A stretch of 64,000 nucleotides of DNA from Amycolatopsis sp. 2-15 (GCF_030285625.1 NZ_CP127294.1:6604001-6668000), one strand, 5' to 3'; numbered from the stretch's first letter, positions 55,540-64,000 are shown. The notes: generated by a model from the sequence alone, not told the origin. Numbers and translations are program-made.

Positions 55540-57110
55540 TCCTGGGAAGCGGCGGGAGCGGCAGGCGCCGCGGGGAGGAACTTGTCTTCCCGCGGTCGCC
55601 GCCACGCCGAGATGAGGCCCAGCGGGTCCGGGCGCAGCAGGGAAGCCGCCGCGTAGAGGCTCACGACCACGACGATCGCGATGAACCACCAGTCGTACAG
55701 CGCCTGTTCGCCCGTCGGGTAGTACACGAGGGTCACGAAGACCGACACGGCGACCACGGCGGAGAGGTTGCGGCGTTCCCACGGGAACGCGGAGATGAGC
55801 ACGAAACCCCAGGTGAGGTACCAGGGCAGGGTCGGCGGCATGAGGATCGCGACGGCGAGCAGGGTGATCGCGGCGCGGTAGACGGCTTTGGCGCCGCCTT
55901 CGCGGGCGAGCCACCACTGGCGGATGCCGAAGGCCGCGAGGCCGAGCATGGCGATCGCGCGCGCGACGGTGACGAACGGCGACGACTGGACGTTGGCGAC
56001 GAGGTGCACGAGGTTGTACACGGCTTCGCCGATGCCGGTCGGGAAGTTGAGCCAGTTGGCGATGAGCTGGGGCGCCGCGAGGCCCGACCACCAGCCGAGG
56101 TTGAGCGAGCCCAGCGAGACCCAGGTGCCGGCGACGAACACGGGCAGGAAGAGCCCGACGGACGCGGCGCCGGCCTTGAAGAAGTTCTTGACCTTCGACT
56201 CGCCGGTCATGTTCGCGGCCCACATCCACACGAGGAAGGGCAGGGCGACGGCGGCGGTCGGTTTGATCAGCATGCCGACGGTGACGAGCACGACGGCGAC
56301 GATGTACTTGCGCTCGAGTGCGGCGAGGACGCCGGTAGTGAGGAAGCCGAGCATCATGAGGTCGTTGTGCGGGCCGCCGAAGAGGTGGATGACCATCATC
56401 GGGCTGGCGACCGCGAGCCACAGCGCCACGGGGAGCTTGCCGCCGAGGTGCTTCACGAGCCGCGGGAGCGCCCACAGGGTCATGCCGAGGCCGACGAGCA
56501 GCACGACGCGGGTGAGGATCACGCCGGCGATCATGTTGTCCTGCGTGATGGACACGATGCCCTTGGAGATGAGCAGGAACAGCGGCCCGTACGGGGCGGG
56601 TGTGGTCTGCCAGAGCGGGTGGACGTTCTGCACCACGTTGGGGAGCACGTCGAGCTCGGCGGGGCCGTTGGCGTACGGGTCGAGCCCGTAGAGCAGCTGC
56701 GCGCCCTGGCCGAGGTAGGAGAAGACGTCGCGGGTGAACAGCGGCGGCGACACGAGCAGGGGCGCCATCCAGCACAGGGCGGCGACGAGGATGGGCTTGC
56801 TGCCGATGCGGCCGGCGAGCACGTAGCGGCCGAGGCGGACCCAGGCCCAGACGACGAGGGCGAAGCCGAGGTAGAGCAGTGCGTTGGCGAGCGCGCGGCC
56901 GTGGCCGTAGCGGATCCACGAGAGGGGCCCGTGGCCGAGGACGGGGTCGCGGATCAGGATCCCGCCGGCGCCGAGCGCGGCGAGCATGAGCAGCGTGGTT
57001 CCGATGGTGCCCATCGCGATCGTGCGGTACGGGAACCGCGAGGGCGTGAGGAATCGCGCGTCCGGGGCGCTGATCGCGGACGGCTGCGCGGAGTCGGTGG
57101 TGGTCGCCAT
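55536..57110 (-). CDS. mptB: Polyprenol-phosphate-mannose-dependent alpha-(1->6)-mannosyltransferase, MptB type
   Basis: A 524-residue GT-C glycosyltransferase with about 13 helices. The catalytic signature is in the first extracytoplasmic loop: LFTRDVFSYLGQGAQLLYGLDPYANGPAELD (near 118), with the aspartate after F-x-R. Further family segments are GPHNDLMMLGFLTTG and WYLTWGF. MptB-type enzymes add mannose from polyprenyl-phosphomannose to build the lipomannan/lipoglycan core. The start at 57110 is an ATG. A direct repeat (GGTGAATCTTC) lies upstream of it. Confidence 0.88.
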   Translation of the reverse strand: MATTTDSAQPSAISAPDARFLTPSRFPYRTIAMGTIGTTLLMLAALGAGGILIRDPVLGHGPLSWIRYGHGRALANALLYLGFALVVWAWVRLGRYVLAGRIGSKPILVAALCWMAPLLVSPPLFTRDVFSYLGQGAQLLYGLDPYANGPAELDVLPNVVQNVHPLWQTTPAPYGPLFLLISKGIVSITQDNMIAGVILTRVVLLVGLGMTLWALPRLVKHLGGKLPVALWLAVASPMMVIHLFGGPHNDLMMLGFLTTGVLAALERKYIVAVVLVTVGMLIKPTAAVALPFLVWMWAANMTGESKVKNFFKAGAASVGLFLPVFVAGTWVSLGSLNLGWWSGLAAPQLIANWLNFPTGIGEAVYNLVHLVANVQSSPFVTVARAIAMLGLAAFGIRQWWLAREGGAKAVYRAAITLLAVAILMPPTLPWYLTWGFVLISAFPWERRNLSAVVAVSVFVTLVYYPTGEQALYDWWFIAIVVVVSLYAAASLLRPDPLGLISAWRRPREDKFLPAAPAAPAASQD

Positions 57111-57127
57111 TTCGATCCAGGAGATTA

Positions 57128-57225
57128 CCGGGTGAATCTTCGCCTCACCGCACGGGCTCCCGCTCCGATGCGGTTTCGCGCACCTGTTCGGGCGGCCGGC
57201 GCGCGGTCCGGGTGAATCTTCCGCC
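57128..57225. repeat. Direct repeat upstream of the mannosyltransferase
   Basis: CCGGGTGAATCTTCGCC (57128-57144) and CCGGGTGAATCTTCCGCC (57208-57225) differ by one inserted C and start 80 bp apart. The first copy ends 18 bases before the mannosyltransferase start codon. The spacing is close to an integral number of helical turns, so a regulator site is possible. Confidence 0.5.
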
Positions 57226-57268
57226 CGTGGGTGGTTGGGGTCGGTTTTCCGGAGGTGGCCCGGAACGC

Positions 57269-58921
57269 TCAGCTGCCGGTGGTCGCGCGCTGGGCCGTGC
57301 CGCCGGGCAGGGCGGCCAGCAGGGATCGGGTGTACTCGTGCTGGGGGTCGAGCAGGACCTGTTCGACGGTGCCCGTTTCGACGAGCTCGCCCCGGTACAT
57401 GACGGCGACGCGGTCGGCGATGTTCCAGGCCAGGCCCAGGTCGTGGGTGATCACGAGCCCGGCGAGGCCGAGCTCGCGGCGCAGCCGCAGCAGGAGGGCG
57501 AGGATTTCGCCGCGCACGGACGCGTCGAGCGAGGCGACGGGTTCGTCGGCCACGAGCACGGCGGGTTCGAGCACCAGCGCGCCGGCGATGACCACGCGCT
57601 GGCGCTGGCCGCCGGAGAGCTCGTGGGGCAGGCGGTCGAGGAACTTCTCCGGGGGCCGCAGCTCCGCCGCTTCGAGGGCGTTGAGCACGGTGTCGCGTTC
57701 GGCGGGCAGGCCGTGGATGCGAGGGCCTTCCGCGACGGCTTCGTAGACGGTGTGGGCGGGGTTGAGCGCGCTGGTGGGGTCTTGCAGCACGAGCTGGACC
57801 TTGCGCCGGTAGGCGCGCAGCGCGGCGCCGCCGGCGGGGAGGGGTTTGCCGGCGTGGCGGATCGCGCCGGAGTCGGCTTTCTGCAGGCCGAGCAGCGTGC
57901 GGGCGAGGGTGGTTTTGCCGGAGCCGGACTGGCCGACCAGGGCCACGATCTCGTCGCGGCGCACGGCGAGGTCGACGCCGTTGACGGCGTGGATGCGCTT
58001 GCCGGTGCGGTCGCGGAAGCTCACGTGGAGGTTCTCGGCTTCGAGCAGCGGGGTGTCGCCGGGCCCGGCGCGGTGCTCGGGTTCCGGCGGGAGGGGCGTG
58101 CCGGTGGCCGGGGCGAAGCGGGACACGGGGTCGCCGACGGTGGGGAACGCGGCGGCGAGCGCACGGCTGTGTTCGTGGTGCGGGTCGGCCATGAGCTCGG
58201 CGCTGGGACGTTCCTCGACGAGCTGCCCGTCGTACATCACGGCGATGCGGTCGCAGGTGGCGGCGAGCACGGACAGGTCGTGGCTGATCATGACGAGCCC
58301 GATGTCCTGTTCGGCCACGAGCTTCGACAGCAGGGCCAGTACCTGGGCCTGCACGATCACGTCGAGCGCGGTGGTCGGCTCGTCGGCGATGACCAGGCGC
58401 GGTGAGCAGGCCAGCGCCATCGCGATCATCACGCGCTGCTTCTGCCCGCCGGACAGCTCGTGGGGGTAGGCGCCGGCGCGCGAGGGCGGCAGGTCGACTT
58501 GTTCGAGGAGTTCGGCGACCCGGGTTTTCACCTGCGTTTCGCTCAGCGCCCCGGTCTCGGGCGGGTGCAGGCGCAGGGGTTCGGCGATCTGCTCGCCGAT
58601 GCGGCGCACGGGGTTCAGCGCGTGCATGGCGCCCTGGAACACGACCGACGCCTCGGCCCAGCGGACGGCGCGCAGGCGGGCCCAGCGCATGGTGGTGACG
58701 TCTTCGCCGTCGAGCAGGATCTCGCCGGTCACCGTGGCGCTGCGGGGCAGCAGGCGAAGCACGCTCATGGCGACGGTGGACTTGCCCGAGCCGGACTCCC
58801 CCGCCACGCCGAGCGTGCCGCCGGCTTCGAGGCGCAGGTCGACGCCGCGGACAGCGGGGACTTCGCCGCCGCCGGTGCGGTAGGTGACGCCGAGGTTCTT
58901 GAGTTCGAGCAGGGCGGTCAC
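57269..58921 (-). CDS. Peptide ABC transporter ATP-binding protein, fused DppD/DppF type
   Basis: A 550-residue protein with two complete nucleotide-binding domains. NBD1 has Walker A GESGSGKST near 38, signature LSGGQKQRV and Walker B LVIADEPTTALD. NBD2 has Walker A GQSGSGKTT near 345, signature LSGGQRQRV and Walker B VLVADEPVASLD. Dipeptide/nickel-type importers usually use two separate ATPases; here they are one polypeptide, a common actinobacterial fusion. The start GTG (58921) overlaps the permease stop (GTGA). It is the last gene of the SBP-permease-permease-ATPase operon. Confidence 0.94.
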   Translation of the reverse strand: MTALLELKNLGVTYRTGGGEVPAVRGVDLRLEAGGTLGVAGESGSGKSTVAMSVLRLLPRSATVTGEILLDGEDVTTMRWARLRAVRWAEASVVFQGAMHALNPVRRIGEQIAEPLRLHPPETGALSETQVKTRVAELLEQVDLPPSRAGAYPHELSGGQKQRVMIAMALACSPRLVIADEPTTALDVIVQAQVLALLSKLVAEQDIGLVMISHDLSVLAATCDRIAVMYDGQLVEERPSAELMADPHHEHSRALAAAFPTVGDPVSRFAPATGTPLPPEPEHRAGPGDTPLLEAENLHVSFRDRTGKRIHAVNGVDLAVRRDEIVALVGQSGSGKTTLARTLLGLQKADSGAIRHAGKPLPAGGAALRAYRRKVQLVLQDPTSALNPAHTVYEAVAEGPRIHGLPAERDTVLNALEAAELRPPEKFLDRLPHELSGGQRQRVVIAGALVLEPAVLVADEPVASLDASVRGEILALLLRLRRELGLAGLVITHDLGLAWNIADRVAVMYRGELVETGTVEQVLLDPQHEYTRSLLAALPGGTAQRATTGS

Positions 58922-59838
58922 GAGCGTTGTCCTTTGAGCCTCGGGTTCAGCACCGTCTCCAGCCCGCGGCCGACCAGGGTGAAGAACAGCACGACGAGCA
59001 CGATCGCGATGCCGGGTGGCAGGAGGTTCCACCAGGCGCCCCGGGTCACGGCTCCGCTGTTGAGCGCGGTCTCGAGCATGGCGCCCCAGGAGATCGCGTT
59101 GGGGTCGCCGACACCGAGGAACGCCAGGGTCGCGTCGGCGATCACGGCGTTGCCGACGACGAGGGTGGTGTTGGCGAGCACGAGCGGCAGCACGCCGGGC
59201 AGCACGTGGCGGCCGATCACGTGCAGGTGGCCGCCGCCGAGTGCGCGGGAGCGTTCGATGTAGGGGCGGCTTTCGATGGTGAGGGTCTGGGCCCGCACGA
59301 GCCGGGCGGTGCTGGGCCAGGCGGTGAGGCCGATGGCGAGGATGATCGTGCGGGTGCCCTGGGGCAGCACGGCCGAGAGCGCGATCGCGAGGATCAGCGA
59401 CGGCAGCACCAGGAAAAAGTCGGTGAACCGCAGCAGGATCGCTGAGATCCAGCCGCCGAAGTGGGCGGCGGCGATGCCGACGATCGTGCCGATCAGGACA
59501 CTGAGGACGGTCGCGGAGAACCCGACGAGCAGGGAGAGGCGGGTGCCCCAGATCGTCATGAGCAGCACGGAGCGGCCGTCGATGTCGGTGCCGAGCCAGA
59601 ACTGCCCGTCGGGCGGGCTCAGCGGCCGGCCGGTGGCCTTGGTGACGTCGAGGCCGTCGGAGTCGCTGATCAGCGGCAGCAGGATCGCGACGACGACCGT
59701 GAGCGCGAGGAGGCAGAACCCGGCGAGCGCTCCCTTCTGCGTGGCGAACTCGTGCCAGGTGCGGGCGACCGCGGCGCGGCGACGGCGCCAGGCGATGGCG
59801 CGCGGTGTTTCGGCGGGAGCGGAGGCGGAGGCGGTCAT
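58918..59838 (-). CDS. Peptide ABC transporter permease, DppC type
   Basis: A 306-residue permease with six helices. The N-terminal cytoplasmic arm (1-35) precedes helix 1. The periplasmic loop HWLGTDxxGRS-like motif appears as FWLGTDIDGRSVLLMTIWGTRLSLLVG, typical of DppC/OppC. The coupling helix motif is RALGGGHLHVIGRHVLPGVLPLVLA (the EAA loop). ATG 59838 overlaps the stop of the DppB-type gene (ATGA). With DppB it forms the membrane channel. Confidence 0.94.
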   Translation of the reverse strand: MTASASAPAETPRAIAWRRRRAAVARTWHEFATQKGALAGFCLLALTVVVAILLPLISDSDGLDVTKATGRPLSPPDGQFWLGTDIDGRSVLLMTIWGTRLSLLVGFSATVLSVLIGTIVGIAAAHFGGWISAILLRFTDFFLVLPSLILAIALSAVLPQGTRTIILAIGLTAWPSTARLVRAQTLTIESRPYIERSRALGGGHLHVIGRHVLPGVLPLVLANTTLVVGNAVIADATLAFLGVGDPNAISWGAMLETALNSGAVTRGAWWNLLPPGIAIVLVVLFFTLVGRGLETVLNPRLKGQRS

Positions 59839-60863
59839 GCGGTGCGCACCCTCGGGTCGAGTACGCGGTAGAGCAGTTCCGCGAACAGGTTCATCAGGAC
59901 CACCGCGCTCGCGAGGACCACGAGCACGCCTTGCAGCACGGGCAGATCGGGGCCGTGGATGGCGTCGTAGGTCAGCTGGCCGAGGCCGGGCCAGGAAAAC
60001 ACGGCCTCGACGGTGACGGCGCCGGAGACGACCATGCCGAACTGCATGAACACCAGGGTCACGGTGGGCAGCAGCGCGTTGGGCACGGCGTGGCGGCGGC
60101 GCACGAGGTCGTCGCGCAGGCCTTTGGCGCGGGCGGTGGTGAGGTAGTCGGCGTCCATCTCCCCCAGCAGCGACGAGCGCATCACCAGCATGTACTGCGC
60201 GTAGAAGACCACGAGCAGGGTCACGCACGGCAGGACCAGGTGGTGCAGCACGTCCAGCGTCTGCGGGAGGACACCAGGCGCGGCGTCGGGTGAGTGCATG
60301 CCGCGGCTGGGGAACAGGCCGCCGGTGGCGACGAGCAGCAGCAGGCCGAGCCAGAACTGCGGGACCGACCACAGGGTGAGCGCGATGCCGGTCTGGGCGC
60401 GGTCGAAGAAGCTGTTGCGCTTCCACGCGGCGCGGATGCCGAGCCACAGGCCGATCGCGACGGCGAGCACGGTGGCGCTGCCGACGAGGAGCACGGTGGG
60501 CCAGAGGCGCTCGCCGATCATGTCGAGCACGGGCCGGCGTTCGATGTAGGACTCGCCGAAGTCGCCGCGGAACAGGCCGGTGAAGTAGTCCCAGAACTGG
60601 GTGAGCACGGGCTTGTCGATGCCGAGGCGTTCGCGCAGCTCGGCGATCTGGGCGGGGTCGGTGGGCCGTTCGCGGACCATGAACGCGACGGGGTCGCCGG
60701 GCAGGAGCCGGAACAGCAGGAACCCGAGCACGATCACCAGGAGGATGCTGGCGAGGGCTTCGGCGATCTTGGTGAGGACGAACCGGGTGGTCCCGGTCCC
60801 GCCGCGGTTCTCGTCGGGGTCGACGAGAACCGCGGCCTGGTCGGTGATGAGTGACTGCGTCAA
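59835..60863 (-). CDS. Peptide ABC transporter permease, DppB type
   Basis: A 342-residue permease. Helix 1 is followed by FRLLPGDPVAFMVRERPTDPAQIAELRERLGIDKPVLTQFWDYFTGLFRGDFGESY, the classical DppB/OppB periplasmic loop. The EAA loop is DYLTTARAKGLRDDLVRRRHAVPNALLPTV. An N-terminal extension of about 30 polar residues precedes the usual start. The TTG at 60863 starts it, 6 bases after the binding-protein gene, so the genes form one operon. Confidence 0.93.
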   Translation of the reverse strand: MTQSLITDQAAVLVDPDENRGGTGTTRFVLTKIAEALASILLVIVLGFLLFRLLPGDPVAFMVRERPTDPAQIAELRERLGIDKPVLTQFWDYFTGLFRGDFGESYIERRPVLDMIGERLWPTVLLVGSATVLAVAIGLWLGIRAAWKRNSFFDRAQTGIALTLWSVPQFWLGLLLLVATGGLFPSRGMHSPDAAPGVLPQTLDVLHHLVLPCVTLLVVFYAQYMLVMRSSLLGEMDADYLTTARAKGLRDDLVRRRHAVPNALLPTVTLVFMQFGMVVSGAVTVEAVFSWPGLGQLTYDAIHGPDLPVLQGVLVVLASAVVLMNLFAELLYRVLDPRVRTA

Positions 60864-60869
60864 GAGGTG

Positions 60870-62699
60870 CTACTCCCGGTCGTCCGCGGCTTTGCCGCGC
60901 CGGCCGATCATGATCCCGCCGCCGACGAGGACGACGACCACGACGACACCGAGCACGATCCACAGCACGGTGTTCGAGCCGCCGGCGTCGGCGGCCGCGG
61001 TCTGCGTGCCCGCGGGGACGGCGCCGTAGACGCCCCAGTAGCCGGTCTGCTCCAGGATCGAACCCTGGGGCTGCGGCTGGGTCTGGAAGCCGGAGAACTT
61101 GTCGGATCGGTAGGCCTCGAGCGAGTTGTCGTAGTCGAGGACCACGTTCACGGCCTGGCTGTAGAGGCGGGCCTGGGCCTGCTTGACGTAGCCGGCGCGG
61201 GTGACGGGGTCGGTGTCGGTGAGCTGCTGCTTGTAGAACCCGTCGTAGGCCGGGTCGCAGAAGAACGTGTCGGTGGTGGCGCCCTTGCCCTCGGTGTTGG
61301 GCCGCGCGGCGCAGGTGTGCAGCGCGAGCGCGTAGTCCGGGTCGGGGTTGGTGGCGTAGCCGGAGATCGCGAGGTCGTAGTTGCCGGCGGTGGTGCGGTC
61401 GTTGAGCTCCTCGTCGGAGACGAGTTCCTGCTTGACCGAGATGCCGATCTGCTGCAGCCAGCCGGCGACGTACTGCGCGGTGCGCTGGTCGAACGCGCGG
61501 TTGGCGTGGCCGGTCAGGCGCAGCTCGAGGCGCGCGCCACCGGGGGCGACGCGGATGCCGTCGTTGCCCTTGAGGTAGCCGGCGTCGTCGAGGGTCTTGT
61601 TGGCGGCGGCGAGGTCGAACTTGCGGGCCTCGGCCGGTGCGGGATCCCAGTGGTAGGCGGAGTAGATCGGCGGGATGACACCGCCGCCGAGCTGGCCGTA
61701 GCCGCCCATGACTTTGTCCACGATGGTCTTGGTGTCGATGCTCTGCGCGATGGCCTGGCGCAGAGCGAGGTCCTTCAGCACGGGGTTACCGTTGCCGATG
61801 GGCTTGTTGTTCACGTCTTCGACGCCGAAGTTGATGTTGATCTCGTTGTAGCGGCGCCCGGGTGCCTGGTTGGTGGCGATGTTCGGCTGGCCCTTGAGGG
61901 CGTCGAACTGGGTCGGGGTGAGCCGGTTGATCACGTCGACCTCGCCCTGTTTGAGGGCGTTGACGGCGGCTTCGACGTCCTTGAACACGAGCAGCTGCAG
62001 TTCGTCGACCTTGGGCGCGCCGCGCCAGTAGGCGGTGTTGGCCGTGAACTTCACGTACTCGTTCTGCTTGTACTCGGTGAGCTGGTACGGCCCGTCACTG
62101 ACGCCGACCACAGACAGGTCGTCGGTCTTCGGGTCGTTGAGGTCCTTGATCTGCGCCCAGATGTGCTCGGGCACGATCGGCACGTCGAGCAGGTCCATGG
62201 TGGCCTGCACGGCCTTGGTCTTGATGACGAGTGTCGTGTCGTCCGGCGCGGCGACGCTCTGGAAGTTGGTGACGTAGTTGCCGTTCGCGGTGCGCGCGGT
62301 CTCGTCGGTGAGCATGCGGTTGAACGTGTACGCCGCGTCCTTGGCGGTGACGGGCTGCCCGTCGGACCACTTCACGCCCTGGCGGATCTTGAACGTCCAG
62401 GTGAGCTTGTCGGGCGAGGTCGTCCACGACTCCGCGAGCGCGGGCGAGGCTTCGGCCTTGTCCGCGCTCGGGATGGTGAGGAACTCGTAGATGAATCGGC
62501 CGACCTGCGTCGACGCCGCGAGCGACGCCGTGAACGGGTTCAGGTGGTCGATCCCGGTCGTGAGCGCCACCCGCAGCACCTTCGGCTGCGCCGGCTGCTG
62601 CGCCGCGGCGGTGCCCGCCAGCGGCAGAATCGCCATGGTTCCCGCGGCCAGAACCGCGATGGCGCGGTTCACCCCGCGCCGAACGTGCTTGATCCGCAC
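60870..62699 (-). CDS. Family-5 solute-binding protein with C-terminal membrane anchor
   Basis: A 609-residue peptide-binding protein of the ABC importer. The signal peptide (about 1-33) ends in AGTAAAQQ with no lipobox cysteine. The SBP_bac_5 domain follows (VLRVALTTGIDHLNPF ... WTFKIRQGVKWSDGQPVTAKDAAYTFNRM ... RRYNEININFG). Unlike the usual lipoprotein, its C-terminus has a transmembrane helix (NTVLWIVLGVVVVVVLVGGGIMI) and a short basic tail, so it is probably tethered there. GTG 62699 is chosen because the signal peptide starts there; an upstream start would add a second hydrophobic stretch. Confidence 0.92.
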   Translation of the reverse strand: MRIKHVRRGVNRAIAVLAAGTMAILPLAGTAAAQQPAQPKVLRVALTTGIDHLNPFTASLAASTQVGRFIYEFLTIPSADKAEASPALAESWTTSPDKLTWTFKIRQGVKWSDGQPVTAKDAAYTFNRMLTDETARTANGNYVTNFQSVAAPDDTTLVIKTKAVQATMDLLDVPIVPEHIWAQIKDLNDPKTDDLSVVGVSDGPYQLTEYKQNEYVKFTANTAYWRGAPKVDELQLLVFKDVEAAVNALKQGEVDVINRLTPTQFDALKGQPNIATNQAPGRRYNEININFGVEDVNNKPIGNGNPVLKDLALRQAIAQSIDTKTIVDKVMGGYGQLGGGVIPPIYSAYHWDPAPAEARKFDLAAANKTLDDAGYLKGNDGIRVAPGGARLELRLTGHANRAFDQRTAQYVAGWLQQIGISVKQELVSDEELNDRTTAGNYDLAISGYATNPDPDYALALHTCAARPNTEGKGATTDTFFCDPAYDGFYKQQLTDTDPVTRAGYVKQAQARLYSQAVNVVLDYDNSLEAYRSDKFSGFQTQPQPQGSILEQTGYWGVYGAVPAGTQTAAADAGGSNTVLWIVLGVVVVVVLVGGGIMIGRRGKAADDRE

Positions 62700-62874
62700 T
62701 TGAAGACCACCCCATCGTCTAGCCCCAGAGCCGAAAAGTAACCACATACCGAGGGAAGGGCGCAATATGTTCCGACAACTGTGCGTGTCCGATCGTTATG
62801 TGCGGGGTGTCGTCACCGTGCGTGACCTCGGGTGTTCCGCCGCGGGCCGGACGTAGGATGACTAGAGTGCCCGC

Positions 62875-63702
62875 ATGCGGATCATGGTCTCGGCGGACAT
62901 GGAGGGCGCCACGGGCGTCACGTGGACCGACGACGTCGTGCCCGGCACCGAGCCCTGGCAGCGGTTCCGGCGGTTGTTCACCGGCGACGTCAACGCGGTG
63001 CTGGCGGGGTTGTTCGAGGCCGGCGCGTCCGACGTCCTGGTGAACGAGGCGCATTCGTCGCAGCGGAACCTGTTGCTGGAGGAGCTCGATCCGCGGGCGC
63101 GGATGCTCACGGGCCGCCACAAGCCGTTGTCGATGATGCAGGGCATCGATTCCGGTGTGGACGGTGTGGTGTTCCTCGGTTACCACGCGGGCGCCGGGTT
63201 CGACGGGGTGCTGTCGCACACGTACCTGGAGAACCAGATCACCGGGGTGTGGCTGGACGACGTGCCCGCGAGCGAGGGCCGGCTCAACGCGGCGCTGGCC
63301 GCGGAGTACGGCGTGCCGGTGCTGCTGGTCAGCGGTGACGACCAGGCGTGCGAAGACGCCCGTGACTACGCTCCGGAGGCGGAGCTGGTGCCGGTGAAGG
63401 AATGTGTGAGCCGGTACGCGGCGATCTGCCTGCCGCCGGCGCGCACGGCGGAGCTGCTGACCGCGGCGGCGCTGGACTCGTGCGTGCGGGCCGGGCAGGT
63501 GGAGCGGCTGCCGGGGCGGCACCGGATCGAGGTGGAGTTCGACGCGAGCCACCTGGCGCAGGCGACGGCGGTGATCCCGACGGTGGAGCAGATCGGCACG
63601 CGCCGCGTGGGGTTCGACGCGCCGAGCATGACCGAGGCGATGAAGGCGTTCAAGGTGGTCACGGCCATCGCGGCGGGGGCGGTGCAGGGTATTTATGGCT
63701 GA
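62875..63702 (+). CDS. M55-family D-aminopeptidase (DppA-like)
   Basis: A 275-residue zinc peptidase: MRIMVSADMEGATGVTW (first metal aspartate and glutamate), VNEAHSSQRNLLLEELDPRARML (His and following residues), VVFLGYHAGAGFDGVLSHTY with the second histidine near 103, and VKEC. The Bacillus DppA enzyme of this family releases D-alanine from D-Ala-containing peptides and is encoded with a dipeptide transporter. Here the transporter operon is divergent on the other strand, 175 bases away. It overlaps the M20 gene by 8 bases. Confidence 0.93.
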   Translation: MRIMVSADMEGATGVTWTDDVVPGTEPWQRFRRLFTGDVNAVLAGLFEAGASDVLVNEAHSSQRNLLLEELDPRARMLTGRHKPLSMMQGIDSGVDGVVFLGYHAGAGFDGVLSHTYLENQITGVWLDDVPASEGRLNAALAAEYGVPVLLVSGDDQACEDARDYAPEAELVPVKECVSRYAAICLPPARTAELLTAAALDSCVRAGQVERLPGRHRIEVEFDASHLAQATAVIPTVEQIGTRRVGFDAPSMTEAMKAFKVVTAIAAGAVQGIYG

Positions 63703-64000
63703 CCTGGCTGATCCCGTCGGGCTGTGTGCCGACTTGATCCGGTTCGACACGACCAACCGCGGTGGCGGGGACTCCGAGGGCGAGCGGGAGGCGGCGGAGT
63801 ACGTCGCGGAATTCCTGGGGCGGCACGGGGTTCCGGCGAAGATCGTGGAGTCGGCGCCGCGGCGGGCGAACGTGATCGCGCGGATCCCGGGTGCCGATCC
63901 GGCGTTGCCGGCGCTGCTGGTGCAGGGGCACCTGGACGTGGTGCCGGCGGACGCGGCGGACTGGTCGGTGCCGCCGTTTTCCGGTGAGGTGCGCGACGGG
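63695..64000 (+). CDS. M20-family metallopeptidase, N-terminal part
   Basis: The first 102 residues of a M20/ArgE/DapE-type dipeptidase or carboxypeptidase are visible before the window ends. The zinc-site segment LLVQGHLDVVPADAADWSVPPFSG has the first histidine ligand and the catalytic-region aspartate; the start LADPVGLCADLIRFDTTNRGGGDSEGEREAAEYVAEFL is typical. The ATG at 63695 lies inside the end of the M55 gene, indicating coupling. It probably finishes the breakdown of peptides imported by the neighbouring ABC system (inference). Confidence 0.9.
   Translation, partial: MADLADPVGLCADLIRFDTTNRGGGDSEGEREAAEYVAEFLGRHGVPAKIVESAPRRANVIARIPGADPALPALLVQGHLDVVPADAADWSVPPFSGEVRDG

Noticed and set aside
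57212..58405. A plus-strand open frame of 397 codons opposite the fused ABC ATPase
   Set aside because: Gly/Ala/Val/Asp-rich shadow of the Walker and signature segments on the other strand.
1..64000. CRISPR arrays, rRNA or tRNA genes, and a secondary-metabolite gene cluster
   Set aside because: No regularly spaced repeat array, no conserved RNA sequence, and no polyketide or peptide synthetase domains; the DUF1772 and methyltransferase genes are isolated.

Overview
The window is about 72% GC, has densely packed genes and lacks any rRNA, tRNA or CRISPR array. RbpA, a MptB-type mannosyltransferase, DUF3090, DUF3097, a SCO1664-family kinase-like protein and an Rpf-like transglycosylase together point to an actinomycete. 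Codon usage and gene content look most like a Pseudonocardiaceae genome such as Amycolatopsis; that placement is inference. The window reads as an ordinary chromosomal stretch dominated by regulators, small metabolic enzymes and transporters, with several decayed loci.

Layout. 1-8.1 kb: truncated alpha/beta hydrolase, rbpA with a sigma-R-like promoter, thymidine kinase, MFS permease, secreted Rpf-like protein, glycerophosphodiesterase, acyl-CoA ligase and a tyrosine recombinase. 8.1-9.0 kb: a gene-poor gap with AT-rich palindromes and an aldehyde dehydrogenase scrap. 9.0-18.9 kb: VOC protein, TetR plus AidB-like acyl-CoA dehydrogenase, methyltransferase, ProC-like reductase, DUF4865, SDR, and a SWIM/SNF2 helicase pair divergent from a TetR gene. 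19-22.4 kb: an ECF sigma factor of the long (ECF42-like) type with a hydrolase, a DGPF/YCII protein and a GyrI-like protein. 22.5-29.3 kb: M28 lipoprotein peptidase and an orphan ClpP with two ClgR-like boxes, set among four or five pseudogenes (NmrA scrap, ArsR/MFS pair, FAD monooxygenase/TetR pair). 29.3-36.5 kb: SprT-like protease, SBP56, a coiled-coil protein divergent from a second tyrosine recombinase, GNAT and pentapeptide proteins. 36.5-43.2 kb: secreted trypsin-like protease, SGNH hydrolase, VOC-ArsR-SRPBCC operon, and a second ECF42-like cassette (PPOX protein, DGPF protein, sigma factor). 43.2-51.5 kb: MHS transporter, NfeD/SPFH pair, DUF3097, M50 protease, a broken hemerythrin gene, and a DUF3090/SCO1664/phosphotransferase operon. 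51.5-64 kb: S9 peptidase, LD-carboxypeptidase, F420-type oxidoreductase, lipoprotein, mannosyltransferase, and a complete peptide ABC transporter next to M55 and M20 peptidases.

The most coherent system is the pair of ECF42-like cassettes. Three promoters, one before the first sigma gene and two in the second cassette, carry the same elements TGTCGG-N17-CGTC. This predicts a shared or cross-talking regulon built around DGPF proteins. The second theme is regulatory DNA that outlives its genes: a perfect 35-bp operator sits between two frameshifted divergent genes, and elsewhere one deletion appears to have removed the 5' ends of a divergent TetR/monooxygenase pair. The third theme is peptide scavenging at the right end, where a transporter whose binding protein has a C-terminal membrane anchor lies beside peptidases.
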